Part shown: in pieces, positions 1-11,668 of the stretch
How the letters are laid out: each line of letters starts with the position of its first letter
Position numbering within the stretch: position 1 is the stretch's first letter
NCBI RefSeq assembly: GCF_026421305.1
Contig: NZ_JAPJBQ010000002.1
Location: 1-64,000 of the forward strand
Direction: 5' to 3'
From: Dyella silvae
Lineage (GTDB): Bacteria > Pseudomonadota > Gammaproteobacteria > Xanthomonadales > Rhodanobacteraceae
DNA: 64,000 bases
Notes under the pieces: generated by a model
Told to the model about the DNA's origin: nothing
The model's database searches: none
The model's input: the letters and a program-made list of their open reading frames with translations, nothing else
Made by a program: the position numbers and the translations under genes

Positions 1-79
1 TCCCGAACTCGGAAGTGAAACGCAGCTGCGCCGATGGTAGTGTGAATCCTCATGCAAGAGTAGGTCACCGCCAGGGGCT
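1..79 (+). rRNA. rrf: 5S ribosomal RNA, 3' part
   Basis: The first bases match the second half of bacterial 5S rRNA, with the conserved stretches CCGAACTCGGAAGTGAAACG, GCGCCGATGGTAGTGTG and AGAGTAGGTCACCGCCAGG. The 5' part lies outside the window, so this is the distal end of an rRNA operon read on the plus strand. The end is placed by comparison with the known 3' end of 5S rRNA and could be off by a few bases. Confidence 0.95.
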
Positions 80-88
80 TTATCCCTC

Positions 89-116
89 AAACGCCTTCCC
101 ATCCGGGAAGGCGTTT
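89..116 (+). terminator. rRNA operon terminator
   Basis: A perfect 12-bp stem (AAACGCCTTCCC with GGGAAGGCGTTT) around a 4-base loop follows the 5S rRNA by about ten bases and is trailed by a short T-rich stretch. This is the expected Rho-independent end of the rrn transcript. Confidence 0.85.
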
Positions 117-375
117 GTCTTTGCGCGATTCAAAAATTGTCTCGCCCGTGGTCGGGAAATGGCTGGTCATCCGAATCCAATCGGAAGTCTGATTGACGTG
201 GTGCGTGTGATGCATTCCAGACTTCATCGTCGATACGACAGATCGTCTATCGGGCCTCGAATACTTCCGCGCAATGCGCTTTCTCGGCCTTGAATAGCGG
301 CCATGCTATTCACTCGCCGTAACGTAGGAATTTGCGACCATCGTAGGTCCTCTTTCTTCCACGATGTGTTTGCGT

Positions 376-939
376 ATGACGACTCCCGGTAAGGACCGCC
401 TGGGCCCGCTCCCCTACCTGATCTTCTCCTCGCGCTGGCTGCAGCTGCCGCTCTACCTCGGTCTTATCGTTGCGCAGGCGATTTACGTGGTGCAGTTCTT
501 GCGGGAACTCTGGCACCTGGTGGACGCCACGCTGCTTGGCCATCTCGGTGAAGGTGCCAGCGCCGAAAGCGCGGAGACCACCATCATGCTGACAGTGCTT
601 GGTCTGATCGATGTGGTGATGATTTCCAACCTGCTGGTCATGGTGATCGTCGGCGGTTACGAAACCTTTGTTTCGCGACTGAAGCTGGAAAATCATCCTG
701 ATCAGCCGGAATGGCTGTCGCATGTGAACGCCACGGTGCTCAAGGTGAAGCTGGCGATGGCGATCATCGGCATTTCCTCCATCCATCTTCTGGCCACCTT
801 CATCAAGGCGAGCACGCTGAGCAGCGATACCATCAAATGGCAGTTACTGCTGCATCTGGCCTTTGTCGTATCGGCGCTGGCTCTGGCCTTTATCGATCGC
901 ATCATGCAGCCCGCTGGCAAGCCGGCACATCACGGATGA
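376..939 (+). CDS. YqhA/UPF0114 family inner-membrane protein
   Basis: This is a membrane protein of about 187 residues matching the UPF0114 (YqhA) family, whose biochemical role is not established. The N-terminal [13 protein letters not shown] segment, the central [20 protein letters not shown] helix and the FVSRL motif are typical. There are four probable membrane helices: one near the N-terminus, one in the middle and two near the end. The codon at 364 is an alternative start adding four residues; 376 was preferred because the family usually begins close to the SRWL motif. No clear ribosome binding site is visible for either. It stands alone between the rRNA operon and glpK. Confidence 0.85.
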   Translation: MTTPGKDRLGPLPYLIFSSRWLQLPLYLGLIVAQAIYVVQFLRELWHLVDATLLGHLGEGASAESAETTIMLTVLGLIDVVMISNLLVMVIVGGYETFVSRLKLENHPDQPEWLSHVNATVLKVKLAMAIIGISSIHLLATFIKASTLSSDTIKWQLLLHLAFVVSALALAFIDRIMQPAGKPAHHG

Positions 940-2532
<1,593 letters not shown>

Positions 2533-2538
2533 AACGAA

Positions 2539-2562
2539 CAAGGCCTCCATGCGGAGGCCTTG
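2539..2562. terminator. Bidirectional terminator between glpK and the PfkB kinase
   Basis: A perfect 10-bp inverted repeat (CAAGGCCTCC / GGAGGCCTTG) with a 4-base loop starts seven bases after the glpK stop. It also faces the end of the convergent kinase gene, so it can serve both transcripts. Confidence 0.75.
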
Positions 2563-2585
2563 TGTTGTTACCGAGGCGGCGGCTC

Positions 2586-3521
2586 TCAGTCGAGCGCGTA
2601 GCCGAACTGATCCTTGAACTCGGCAGCGAACTGCGCGTAGTCAAAGTGCTGGTTCTGCGTGCCCGGATGTTCGACCTTCAGTGCACCCATCAGCGATGCC
2701 ATGCGTCCGGTGGTCGGCCAATCCTTGCCATGCATGATGCCGAAGATCAGGCCCGCGCGATAAGCGTCGCCGCAACCGGTGGGGTCGATCACCTGGCGCT
2801 CGCGCGCTGCGGGAATCTCGTGCGTGATGCCATCGGTGTGGATCTGCGAACCGCGCGGGCCCAGGGTCACGATGTAGGCCTTTACCCGCGAGGCGATCTC
2901 CTGCGCGCTCCAGCCGGTGCGCTGCTGAAGCAGCTGCGACTCGTAGTCGTTGACGATGACATAGGTGGCTTTCTCGATCATCGACCGGAATTCGGCACCG
3001 TCGAACAACGGCATGGCCTGACCAGGGTCAAAGATGAAGGGCACGCCACGCGCGGCAAACTCATCGACATGCTGCAACATGGCGTCGCGGCCATCCGGCG
3101 CCACGATGGCGAAGCTGATTTCCGGAATGTCGCGCACATGGTTGCTGTGCGCACTCAGCATCGCACCCGGATGGAAGGCCGTGATCTGGTTGTTGTCCAG
3201 GTCGGTCGTGATGAAGCACTGCGGAGTGAACTGATCATCGAACACGCGCACGTAATCCAGCGGGATACCGCACTTTTCCATGTGCGCGCGATACGGACCG
3301 AAGTCCTGACCCACCGTGGCCACAGGCAGCGGTTCGCCGCCCAGCAACTTCAGGTTGTAGGCGATGTTGCCGGCGCAGCCGCCGAATTCGCGGCGCATCC
3401 GCGGCACCAGGAAGGACACGTTCAGGATATGCACCTGATCGGGCAGGATGTGGTTCTTGAACTGGTCCTGGAACACCATGATGGTGTCGTAAGCGAGCGA
3501 TCCGCAGATGACGGCAGACAT
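2586..3521 (-). CDS. PfkB-family carbohydrate/nucleoside kinase
   Basis: This 311-residue cytosolic kinase belongs to the ribokinase/PfkB family. Visible motifs are the N-terminal strand AVICGSLAYDTIM, the GGCAGNIAYNL substrate-binding loop (PfkB signature 1 region) and DPTGCGDAYRAG, which holds the anion hole and catalytic Asp (signature 2). Similar proteins are often annotated as adenosine kinases, but the substrate cannot be fixed from sequence alone. The start at 3521 (MSAVICGS) was chosen over the longer frame opening at 3587 because the family begins directly with the first beta strand. It is convergent with glpK and divergent from mreB. Confidence 0.88.
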   Translation of the reverse strand: MSAVICGSLAYDTIMVFQDQFKNHILPDQVHILNVSFLVPRMRREFGGCAGNIAYNLKLLGGEPLPVATVGQDFGPYRAHMEKCGIPLDYVRVFDDQFTPQCFITTDLDNNQITAFHPGAMLSAHSNHVRDIPEISFAIVAPDGRDAMLQHVDEFAARGVPFIFDPGQAMPLFDGAEFRSMIEKATYVIVNDYESQLLQQRTGWSAQEIASRVKAYIVTLGPRGSQIHTDGITHEIPAARERQVIDPTGCGDAYRAGLIFGIMHGKDWPTTGRMASLMGALKVEHPGTQNQHFDYAQFAAEFKDQFGYALD

Positions 3522-3711
3522 GATGCGAGGTGTTTTCCCTGGCAGTTGAACGGGAAACCGGGCGGCAGCTGGGCCTGCCTGGCTCAAAGTTCCAGATCAT
3601 ACCGGGATCTGGTGCTGCCTGCGACTTTTCTTGCGGTCGCAGGGTAATGTGCGCGAGCTCAAAAACGCGCATATCACTGTGTAGATAAAGGCTTTCTTAA
3701 CGAGATTATCC

Positions 3712-3740
3712 TTGCGATCCGGGGGTTTGCTGACTAGACT
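3712..3740 (+). promoter_or_regulatory. Candidate sigma-70 promoter for the mre operon
   Basis: TTGCGA at 3712-3717 and TAGACT at 3735-3740 are separated by exactly 17 bp, each matching four of six consensus bases, about 43 bases upstream of mreB. Predicted by eye only. Confidence 0.4.
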
Positions 3741-3758
3741 GGCCCGCTTACTTTTTAG

Positions 3759-4829
<1,071 letters not shown>

Positions 4830-4855
4830 TCGACAAGACGGGGGCGGGTTAGGCC

Positions 4856-5848
4856 ATGGCGCTGTCGCGCGAGGATTCCTCGCCCCTGTTTGCCGGCACG
4901 GTCGCCGGTACGCTCAAGCTCATTTTTTATCTTGCGCTGGCCATGGTGCTGATGGTGCTCGACCATCGCAATGGCTGGATCTGGCGCCTTCGCTATACCA
5001 CCTCGGTGCTGGTTGAGCCGGTGTACCGGCTGGCCAGCATGCCGGCCAATGGCATGCGCGCGCTCAGCGTGGCGTTTTCCGATCGCAAGCTGCTCACTGA
5101 GCAGAACCAGCGTCTGCGAGAAGATCTGCTGCTGGCCAATGCCAAGCTCAATCGCATGGCGGCGGTGGCCGAGCAGAACCAGCGCCTGAAAGAGCTGCTC
5201 GATACGCAACACAGCCTTGAATTGAATGTGCAGCTGGCCCGAGTGATCGACGTGGATCTCGGCGGCTCCCGTCATCGCATGATGCTCAACGTCGGCGCAC
5301 GCGATGGTGTGAAAGCCGGCCAGGTGGTCATCGACGCGCACGGCGTCATCGGACAGGTGGTGGAAGTCATGCGACGCACCTCGCTGGTGATGCTGGTGAC
5401 GGATCCTGATCACGCCATTCCGGTGGTCGTCGAACGTACGGGTCTGCGCACTGTGGCCTATGGCTCGCGCGATGGCGGCCTGCTGAGCCTGCCCAATATT
5501 TCCATGGCGGCCGACGTGCATCCGGGCGACAAGCTGCTTACCTCCGGTCTCGGTGGTCGTTTCCCGCCGGGCTTCCCGGTGGGTGAAATTCGCAGCGTCG
5601 AGCCGGCGGCGTCGGGCATGTTCCTCGAGGGGCGTGCGCGTCCCACCGCCGATATTGATCGCAGCGAAGATGTGCTGCTGCTGCATGACCTGGCTGAGCC
5701 GGTGGGGCCGCCTGAGCCGGTAGCGCCTGCGGGGCCGCCGGCTGACTTGGCGCCGGCTCCGGGCAGCTCCATCGCACCTGCGCCGCGCCCGGCGGAAGCC
5801 GCTTCATCCGCAGCGCCATCCACCCAGGCGCCGACGGTGCAACCATGA
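4856..5848 (+). CDS. mreC: Rod-shape determining protein MreC
   Basis: MreC is a periplasmic scaffold anchored by one N-terminal membrane helix; it links MreB filaments with PBP2/RodA and stimulates PBP2. The 330-residue protein has a short cytosolic start, one hydrophobic segment near residues 22-42, a coiled-coil stretch rich in EQNQRL near 80-115, and the beta-domain motifs LGGSRHRMMLNVGARDGVK and GGLLSLPNI. Beyond about residue 280 is a Pro/Ala-rich tail that is probably disordered and not part of the conserved core. Its last codons overlap mreD by the four bases ATGA. Confidence 0.96.
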   Translation: MALSREDSSPLFAGTVAGTLKLIFYLALAMVLMVLDHRNGWIWRLRYTTSVLVEPVYRLASMPANGMRALSVAFSDRKLLTEQNQRLREDLLLANAKLNRMAAVAEQNQRLKELLDTQHSLELNVQLARVIDVDLGGSRHRMMLNVGARDGVKAGQVVIDAHGVIGQVVEVMRRTSLVMLVTDPDHAIPVVVERTGLRTVAYGSRDGGLLSLPNISMAADVHPGDKLLTSGLGGRFPPGFPVGEIRSVEPAASGMFLEGRARPTADIDRSEDVLLLHDLAEPVGPPEPVAPAGPPADLAPAPGSSIAPAPRPAEAASSAAPSTQAPTVQP

Positions 5849-6330
5849 GCAAGCCACGTATCAGCCTGTTGTTGTTCGTGGGCTCGCTGGTGTTTGCGGT
5901 GGTCTCCATGCTGGTGCCGCTGCCGGCGCCACTGCAGCCATTCAAGCCGTACTGGCCGGCGCTGTTCCTGCTGTACTGGTCGCTGGAGTCGGGCGACCGC
6001 GTGACACTGGGGCTGGCCTTCATGGTTGGCCTGTGCGCTGACTTGCTCGATGGCGTGCTGCTGGGCGAACAGGCCATGCGCCTGTGTGCGCTGGTGTTCA
6101 TCGCGCTGCGCTTCCGTTCGCGTCTGCGTTTCTTCCCCATGTGGCAGCAGACGCTGGCCGTACTTGCCTTGCTGCTCAATGATCGTGTGTTGTTGCTGAT
6201 CGTGCGTACGTTTGCCGGCGAGTCATTGCCGGCGGCGACCTGGTGGATTTCGCCGTTCGTCGGCGCTGCGTTGTGGCCGTTCCTGTTTCTGCTCATGGAC
6301 GACCTGCGCATGCGTTTGCGCATCCAATAG
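5845..6330 (+). CDS. mreD: Rod-shape determining protein MreD
   Basis: MreD is a small polytopic inner-membrane component of the elongasome. The 161-residue protein has five or so hydrophobic helices, including the family-typical central FKPYWPALFLLYWSLE and the acidic GLCADLLDGVLLGEQA loop. It starts inside the mreC stop codon (ATGA overlap), implying translational coupling, and ends five bases before the PBP2 start. Confidence 0.95.
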   Translation: MSKPRISLLLFVGSLVFAVVSMLVPLPAPLQPFKPYWPALFLLYWSLESGDRVTLGLAFMVGLCADLLDGVLLGEQAMRLCALVFIALRFRSRLRFFPMWQQTLAVLALLLNDRVLLLIVRTFAGESLPAATWWISPFVGAALWPFLFLLMDDLRMRLRIQ

Positions 6331-6335
6331 CTGCC

Positions 6336-8441
6336 ATGGCCCTGCGGCGACGCTCCATCAAAGATACCCGTGGCGAAGCCGCGCTGTTCCGCGTGCGTGC
6401 GCTGGTGGGCTTTGTCCTGATTTTGATGGGCCTCAGCGTATTGGTGGTGCGCTACTCCTATCTGCAGGTGCAGCGTCACGACGAGTTCGCCTTGCGCTCG
6501 GAAAACAATCGTGTGAAACCGCGGGCGATTCCGCCGGCGCGTGGCCTGATCTTCGATCGCAGCGGCGTGTTGCTGGCCGACAACGTGCCCGCCTTTCGTC
6601 TGGAAGTGGTGCCCGAGCAGGTGAAGTGCATGCAAGGCATGTCGTCCTCCGTTAGTGAGGTGGCATCGCAGGACGACGGCGATACCGATACGTCCAAAAA
6701 GCAGCAAGTGAAGTGCATGCAGTCCATGTTGTCCGCCATCCGCGAGGTGGTGCCGCTGGACGATGGCGACATCGATGCCTTCAAGAAGCAGCTCAAGCAA
6801 AATCGCCGTTTCGACAGCGTGCCGCTGAAACTTCATCTCACCGAAGATGAAATCGCGCGTTTCGCCGTTAACCGCTGGCGTTTTCCGGGCGTGGACGTGG
6901 TGCCTTACCTCACCCGCCGCTATCCGTACGGCGCGTTGTTCGCACATGTGGTGGGCTACGTGGGCCGCATCGACGCGGACGACACGGCGCGGCTGGATCC
7001 CGATCGCTACAAGGGCACCAGTCATGTGGGCCGCAGCGGTCTGGAGCGCTCCTACGAAGACATCCTGCACGGCGAGCCCGGCTACGAGCTGGTCGAGGTG
7101 AATGTCGACGGCCGCGTGCAGCGCGTGCTGGAAACCCACGCGCCCATTCCCGGCAAGAATCTCTACCTCGGCATCGACGTGCGCGTCCAGAAGGCAGCGA
7201 ACGATGCGTTCCAGGGCCGCCCGGGCTCGGCCGTGGCAATCGACCCGCGCAACGGCCAGGTGCTGGCCATGGTCAGCGTGCCGAGCTTCGACCCCAATCT
7301 GTTCGTCAACGGCATCAGCAAGGCGGACTACACGGGCTACATGACGGCCGAAGACAAGCCGTTGCTCAACCGTGCCCTCAAGAGTGCCTATCCGCCGGGC
7401 TCGACAGTGAAACCGTTCCTGGCGCTGGGTGGCCTCGAGCTCGGCGTTCGCCGTCCTGAAGACACGGTGCTGTCCACTGGCGAATTCTGTATCCCCGGCC
7501 AGCAGCGCTGTTATCGCGATGACGTTCGCGGCGGTAACGGTACGGTGAACATGGTTCGCGCTATTCAGCTTTCCACCAATACCTATTTCTACAAGCTCGC
7601 GCTGGACATGGGCATCGACCGGCTCGCGAACTGGATGGGCAGCCTGGGCTTTGGCAAGAAGACCGGCATCGACCTGCTGGGCGAGGCGGAAGGCATCCTG
7701 CCGTCGCGCGAGTGGAAGGCCACGCGCAGCAAATACGCGTGGTTCCAGGGCGAAACCATCATTGCCGGTATCGGTCAGGGCTACTGGAACGTCACCGCGC
7801 TGCAGCTCGCGCACGCCACCGCAACCTTCGCAGGTCACGGTACGCCGTATGCTCCGCGCCTGGTCATGGCGACCCAGGCGGTGAAGGAGCGGCCGGTACC
7901 GTTGCCCAATCCGCCCGCCGGCCCTTCGTTGATTCGCAAGCCGCACGACTGGGATGTGGTGAATCAGGGCATGCTGGCCGTGGTCAATGAGGTAGGGGGT
8001 ACGGCCAAGGGGCAGTTCACCGGTTTTCCGTACCTCGTTGCGGGCAAGAGCGGTACGGCAGAGCGCTTCTCCCGTCGCAGCAACGATTACGACACCAACA
8101 AGAACACGGCTTATCTGGCGGCGCGCCATCGCGCGTGGTTCATCGGGTACACCCCTGCAGAGGCGCCGCGCATCGCTGTCGTGGCCATGTTGGAATCCGG
8201 TGCATGGGGTGCGTCGGATGCGGGTCCCATCGTCCGCAAGGTGATGGAGGCATGGATAGCGTCGACCGGTGGCCCCGTGCCGCCAAACAACACGCCGGAA
8301 ACGGCACCGGGTCCGGCGTCCGGCGAACCCAGCGCACCGGAAGCGCCCGAGGACACGCCGATGGCAACGCCCGCCGATATGTCCGCCATGCCGGCCGAGA
8401 ACACCAGCGCGCCCGCACCCGATGACGGAGGCAATCCATGA
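6336..8441 (+). CDS. mrdA: Penicillin-binding protein 2, elongasome transpeptidase
   Basis: PBP2 is the monofunctional transpeptidase that cross-links lateral peptidoglycan together with RodA. The 701-residue product has one N-terminal membrane helix (about residues 20-43), a pedestal domain, and a transpeptidase domain with SxxK as STVK (Ser356), SxN as STN, and KSG in GKSGTAE. It is longer than the usual 630 or so residues for two reasons: a 29-codon tandem duplication in the pedestal (see 6618-6791) and a Pro/Ala-rich C-terminal tail. The start at 6336, five bases after mreD, was preferred to an upstream in-frame ATG that would overlap mreD heavily. It overlaps rodA by ATGA. Confidence 0.96.
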   Translation: MALRRRSIKDTRGEAALFRVRALVGFVLILMGLSVLVVRYSYLQVQRHDEFALRSENNRVKPRAIPPARGLIFDRSGVLLADNVPAFRLEVVPEQVKCMQGMSSSVSEVASQDDGDTDTSKKQQVKCMQSMLSAIREVVPLDDGDIDAFKKQLKQNRRFDSVPLKLHLTEDEIARFAVNRWRFPGVDVVPYLTRRYPYGALFAHVVGYVGRIDADDTARLDPDRYKGTSHVGRSGLERSYEDILHGEPGYELVEVNVDGRVQRVLETHAPIPGKNLYLGIDVRVQKAANDAFQGRPGSAVAIDPRNGQVLAMVSVPSFDPNLFVNGISKADYTGYMTAEDKPLLNRALKSAYPPGSTVKPFLALGGLELGVRRPEDTVLSTGEFCIPGQQRCYRDDVRGGNGTVNMVRAIQLSTNTYFYKLALDMGIDRLANWMGSLGFGKKTGIDLLGEAEGILPSREWKATRSKYAWFQGETIIAGIGQGYWNVTALQLAHATATFAGHGTPYAPRLVMATQAVKERPVPLPNPPAGPSLIRKPHDWDVVNQGMLAVVNEVGGTAKGQFTGFPYLVAGKSGTAERFSRRSNDYDTNKNTAYLAARHRAWFIGYTPAEAPRIAVVAMLESGAWGASDAGPIVRKVMEAWIASTGGPVPPNNTPETAPGPASGEPSAPEAPEDTPMATPADMSAMPAENTSAPAPDDGGNP
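6618..6791 (+). repeat. In-frame tandem duplication of 29 codons inside mrdA
   Basis: Two adjacent 87-bp units (6618-6704 and 6705-6791) both encode a segment starting QVKCMQ and ending KKQ. They are identical at 18 of 29 residues. The second copy reads naturally into the conserved pedestal sequence (DAFKKQLKQNRRF); the first copy is the more diverged. Confidence 0.9.
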
Positions 8442-9556
8442 TCGACGCTCTCCAGGCGCGTTTTCTGCGTTTCGTGCGCCGTGTGATGACGCGGCCACGC
8501 ATCGACCTGCCGCTGGCCTTTGGCCTGTTCTTGCTTGCCTTGGTGGGCCTGGCGACGCTGTACAGCGCCAGTGGCGGCAACATGGCCATGATTGGCGGCC
8601 AGGCCACCCGTTTCGTCATGGGCGGCATGCTGGTGCTGCTGATTTCGCGCATTCCCCCGCCGGTGCTGCGCAGCTGGACGCCATGGCTGTTTGCGGCCAG
8701 CGTCGTCTTGCTGCTGATGGTGGCTGGCTTCGGCGAAGTACGCAGCGGTTCCAAGCGTTGGTTGAACCTGGGTGTGATGTCGTTCCAGCCGTCCGAGTTG
8801 CTCAAGCTCACCATGCCCATGATGGTGGCCTGGTATCTGCATCCGCGTCAGCTGCCACCGCGATGGAAGGACATCATCATGGTGGGCATCCTGATTGGTA
8901 TTCCCGCCGGCCTCATTGCTGAGCAGCCTGATCTCGGCACCGCGCTGCTGGTGTCGGCCGCCGGTGCGTTTGCGCTGTTCCTGTCGGGCATGGCGTGGTG
9001 GAAGATCGGCAGCCTGCTCGCCGCGGTGGGCGCCATGATCCCGGTAGCCTGGCACTTCCTGCACGACTACCAGCGCAACCGCGTGCTCACTTTGCTCGAT
9101 CCGGAGTCCGACCCATTGGGGAAGGGATGGCACATCATCCAGTCGCAAATCGCGGTGGGTTCCGGCGGCCTGTTTGGCAAGGGTTGGCAGCACGGCACGC
9201 AATCGCGGCTGGATTTTCTGCCGGAGCACACCACCGACTTCATCTTCGCCGTGTTCTCCGAGGAGTTCGGTCTGGTCGGCGTGATCTGCCTGATGCTGCT
9301 GTATGCCTTCATCATCGGACGCTGCCTGTGGATCGCCATGGAGGCGCGCGATACCTATTCGCGCCTGCTCGCCGGCGCCATCGGCATGAGTTTCTTCGTC
9401 TACGTGTTCGTCAACGGCGGCATGGTGGCCGGCATGCTGCCGGTGGTGGGTGTGCCGATGCCATTGGTGAGCTACGGCGGCACCTCGGCGGTGTCGCTGC
9501 TCACCGGTTTTGGCGTACTCATGTCGATTCACGCCAACCGCAAGACCCACTCCTAG
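8438..9556 (+). CDS. rodA: Peptidoglycan glycosyltransferase RodA (SEDS family)
   Basis: RodA polymerises glycan strands from lipid II in partnership with PBP2. The 372-residue protein has about ten membrane helices. SEDS hallmarks visible are GSKRWLNLG, the FQPSELLKL motif, EQPDLGTALL with the catalytic-region Asp, FLPEHTTDFIFAV, and the C-terminal PLVSYGGTSAVS. It begins inside the mrdA stop codon (ATGA), and the operon appears to continue to mltB after a 99-bp gap. Confidence 0.97.
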   Translation: MIDALQARFLRFVRRVMTRPRIDLPLAFGLFLLALVGLATLYSASGGNMAMIGGQATRFVMGGMLVLLISRIPPPVLRSWTPWLFAASVVLLLMVAGFGEVRSGSKRWLNLGVMSFQPSELLKLTMPMMVAWYLHPRQLPPRWKDIIMVGILIGIPAGLIAEQPDLGTALLVSAAGAFALFLSGMAWWKIGSLLAAVGAMIPVAWHFLHDYQRNRVLTLLDPESDPLGKGWHIIQSQIAVGSGGLFGKGWQHGTQSRLDFLPEHTTDFIFAVFSEEFGLVGVICLMLLYAFIIGRCLWIAMEARDTYSRLLAGAIGMSFFVYVFVNGGMVAGMLPVVGVPMPLVSYGGTSAVSLLTGFGVLMSIHANRKTHS

Positions 9557-9655
9557 GGCCACGCCGCATCGGCAGAACGTGAGTGCAAAAGGCCGGTTTT
9601 TGCCGGCTCGCATGCTAGGCTTGGCGCGAAGCCGTTCACGACAGCGAAGTCTTTC

Positions 9656-10669
9656 ATGCTCTCGATTCCCGCGTCGCTCCCGACTCGTCGCCTCGTTGCC
9701 ACGCTGGGCCTTCTATTCGCCGCGGCATGCATGCCGGCCCTCGCGGAAACCCATCCCGGACAAAACCAGCTCGTCAGCGAAGTAGCCAAGGACACCGGCA
9801 AGGATCCGCAGGCTCTCAACGCCTTGCTGGATGGTGCCCAGAAGCAACAAAGCATTCTCGACGCTATCAGCCGCCCGGCCGAAGCCAAGCCGTGGAAGGA
9901 CTACCGGCCGATCTTCATCACGCCCCAGCGCATCAATGACGGCATTGCGTTCTACCGTCAGCACCGGGCCTTGCTGGAAAACATCGGCAAGCAATACGGC
10001 GTGGCGCCCGAATACATCGTGGCGATCATCGGCGTGGAAACCTCTTACGGCCGCAACACCGGCAAGTACAAGGTGCTCGACGCGCTGGTGACGCTGGGCC
10101 TGTATTACCCGCCGCGCGCCACGTTCTTCCGCGAACAGCTGAAGACGCTGCTCGAGTTGCCGAACACCCAACTCGCCGGCCCGATCGACACGCTCACCGG
10201 TTCGTACGCGGGGGCGCAGGGCTGGGGCCAGTTCATGCCATCGAGCATCCGCGATTTCGGCGTGGACGCGGATGGCGATGGCCACATCGACCTGAAGAAT
10301 TCGCTGCCCGACATCTTCGCCAGTGTTGCCAACTACTTCGCCAAGCATGGCTGGCAGAAGGGTGGCCCGGTGGCAGCCCGCGCCCAGGCGGATAGCGCAG
10401 CCAAACCCATCACCGTGAAGGATTCCAAGCCGCAATGGCCGCTCGAGCAACTCGAAGCCTGGGGCTATGCGCCCGTGCAGCCGTTCAGTCCGGCGCAGCC
10501 GTCGAGCCTGCAGTCGCTGCAGGGCGCCGATGGCATGGAGTACTGGTTCACCTTCCAGAATTTCTACGTGATCACCACCTACAACCGCAGTCCCCTGTAC
10601 GCGCTGGCCGTGCATCAGCTGGCGCAGGCGATTGCCGCCGGGGCAGGCGAGATGGAAGCCACGCAATGA
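9656..10669 (+). CDS. mltB: Lytic murein transglycosylase B
   Basis: MltB cleaves peptidoglycan glycan strands to form 1,6-anhydro-muropeptides at the outer membrane or in the periplasm. The 337-residue protein has an N-terminal signal ending around ACMPALAE. The cysteine there could be a lipobox, but the preceding residues are not ideal. The catalytic region IIGVETSYGRNTGKYKVLD carries the family's catalytic Glu, and AQGWGQFMPSSIRDFGVDAD is the MltB/SLT_2 signature. It overlaps rlpA by four bases (ATGA), so the two wall-acting proteins are probably co-translated. Confidence 0.95.
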   Translation: MLSIPASLPTRRLVATLGLLFAAACMPALAETHPGQNQLVSEVAKDTGKDPQALNALLDGAQKQQSILDAISRPAEAKPWKDYRPIFITPQRINDGIAFYRQHRALLENIGKQYGVAPEYIVAIIGVETSYGRNTGKYKVLDALVTLGLYYPPRATFFREQLKTLLELPNTQLAGPIDTLTGSYAGAQGWGQFMPSSIRDFGVDADGDGHIDLKNSLPDIFASVANYFAKHGWQKGGPVAARAQADSAAKPITVKDSKPQWPLEQLEAWGYAPVQPFSPAQPSSLQSLQGADGMEYWFTFQNFYVITTYNRSPLYALAVHQLAQAIAAGAGEMEATQ

Positions 10670-11604
10670 GGTGGCAGCTTGCGCTGCCACTCCTGTTGAT
10701 CGCGCTGCTGGCGGGTTGTAGCAGCAACAAGACCCGGCCCTCGGCGAGCCATGGTGGCTCGTCGTCGCGTGGCGGGGTTTCGTCGGGCAGTGGCGGTGGT
10801 TATTCCCGCGGCGGCGTCAGCGACGACACCAGCCGCCCGCAGAACAGCCGCTATCGCGACAACGCCGACAGCGTGCCGGACGGCGCGCCACCCGACTTCA
10901 TCAACACCTTGCCCGAACCGGTGCCGAAGGTGGAGCCGCGCGCGCTCTACGGCAACAAGTCGCCGTACACGGTGCTTGGCCAGACCTACAACGTGCTGGC
11001 CAACCCCAACGGCTATGTGGAGAGGGGCGTCGCCTCGTTCTACGGCAACAAATTCCACGGGTACAAAACGTCGAGTCTCGAGGACTACGACATGTACCAG
11101 TTCACCGCCGCGCATAAGACGCTGCCATTGCCCAGCTACGCGCGTGTCACCAATCTGGAGAACGGCAAGAGCGTGATCGTGCGTATCAACGATCGCGGGC
11201 CGTTCCACGAAAACCGCCTGATCGATTTGTCCTACGCTGCGGCTGTGAAAATCGGCGTGTGGCCCAAGGGTACCGGCCTGGTGGAAGTACGGGCCATCGA
11301 TCCCGGCCAGCCGCTCACCGCACAGGCGCTGCCGCCGCCACCGCCGCCGCCCAAACCCGCCTCGCCGGGGCCAGGTATTTACCTGCAGGTGGGTGCATTC
11401 TCTGACGTGACTAACGCAGAGCGTGTCGCACAGCAGCTGCGAGCCGCCAATTTTGCGCCCGTACAGGTGGTGGATGCGCAAATCAACGGCCGCAGCGTCC
11501 GACGCGTTCGGGTGGGGCCGCTCTCAAGCGTCGATCAGGCGGACGACGTAACCTCCCGAATTGCCAACATGGGGCTGCCCCGGCCGCAGGTCGCGGTAGA
11601 CTGA
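10666..11604 (+). CDS. rlpA: RlpA family septal-ring lipoprotein (DPBB plus SPOR)
   Basis: RlpA proteins are outer-membrane lipoproteins; in Pseudomonas, RlpA is a lytic transglycosylase acting on naked glycans. This 312-residue protein has a lipoprotein signal LLLIALLAGCSSN and a Ser/Gly-rich linker. The double-psi beta-barrel (ASFYGNKFHGYKTSS through VRINDRGPFHENRLIDLS) has the expected Asp in NDRGPF. A Pro-rich stretch and a C-terminal SPOR domain (IYLQVGAFSDVTNAERV onward) that binds denuded peptidoglycan complete it. The start at the ATGA overlap with mltB is directly followed by the lipoprotein signal. Confidence 0.95.
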   Translation: MRWQLALPLLLIALLAGCSSNKTRPSASHGGSSSRGGVSSGSGGGYSRGGVSDDTSRPQNSRYRDNADSVPDGAPPDFINTLPEPVPKVEPRALYGNKSPYTVLGQTYNVLANPNGYVERGVASFYGNKFHGYKTSSLEDYDMYQFTAAHKTLPLPSYARVTNLENGKSVIVRINDRGPFHENRLIDLSYAAAVKIGVWPKGTGLVEVRAIDPGQPLTAQALPPPPPPPKPASPGPGIYLQVGAFSDVTNAERVAQQLRAANFAPVQVVDAQINGRSVRRVRVGPLSSVDQADDVTSRIANMGLPRPQVAVD

Positions 11605-11668
11605 CGCACTGATTTTCTCGCGGCGGCGTCTCGCTCGCCGCCATACAGCCATTGGATTGAACTGACAG

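Noticed and set aside
5538-8498. 986-codon open frame on the minus strand
   Set aside because: It runs antisense to mreC, mreD and mrdA, which have unmistakable motifs; the composition (Arg/His/Gly-rich) is that of a shadow frame in high-GC DNA.
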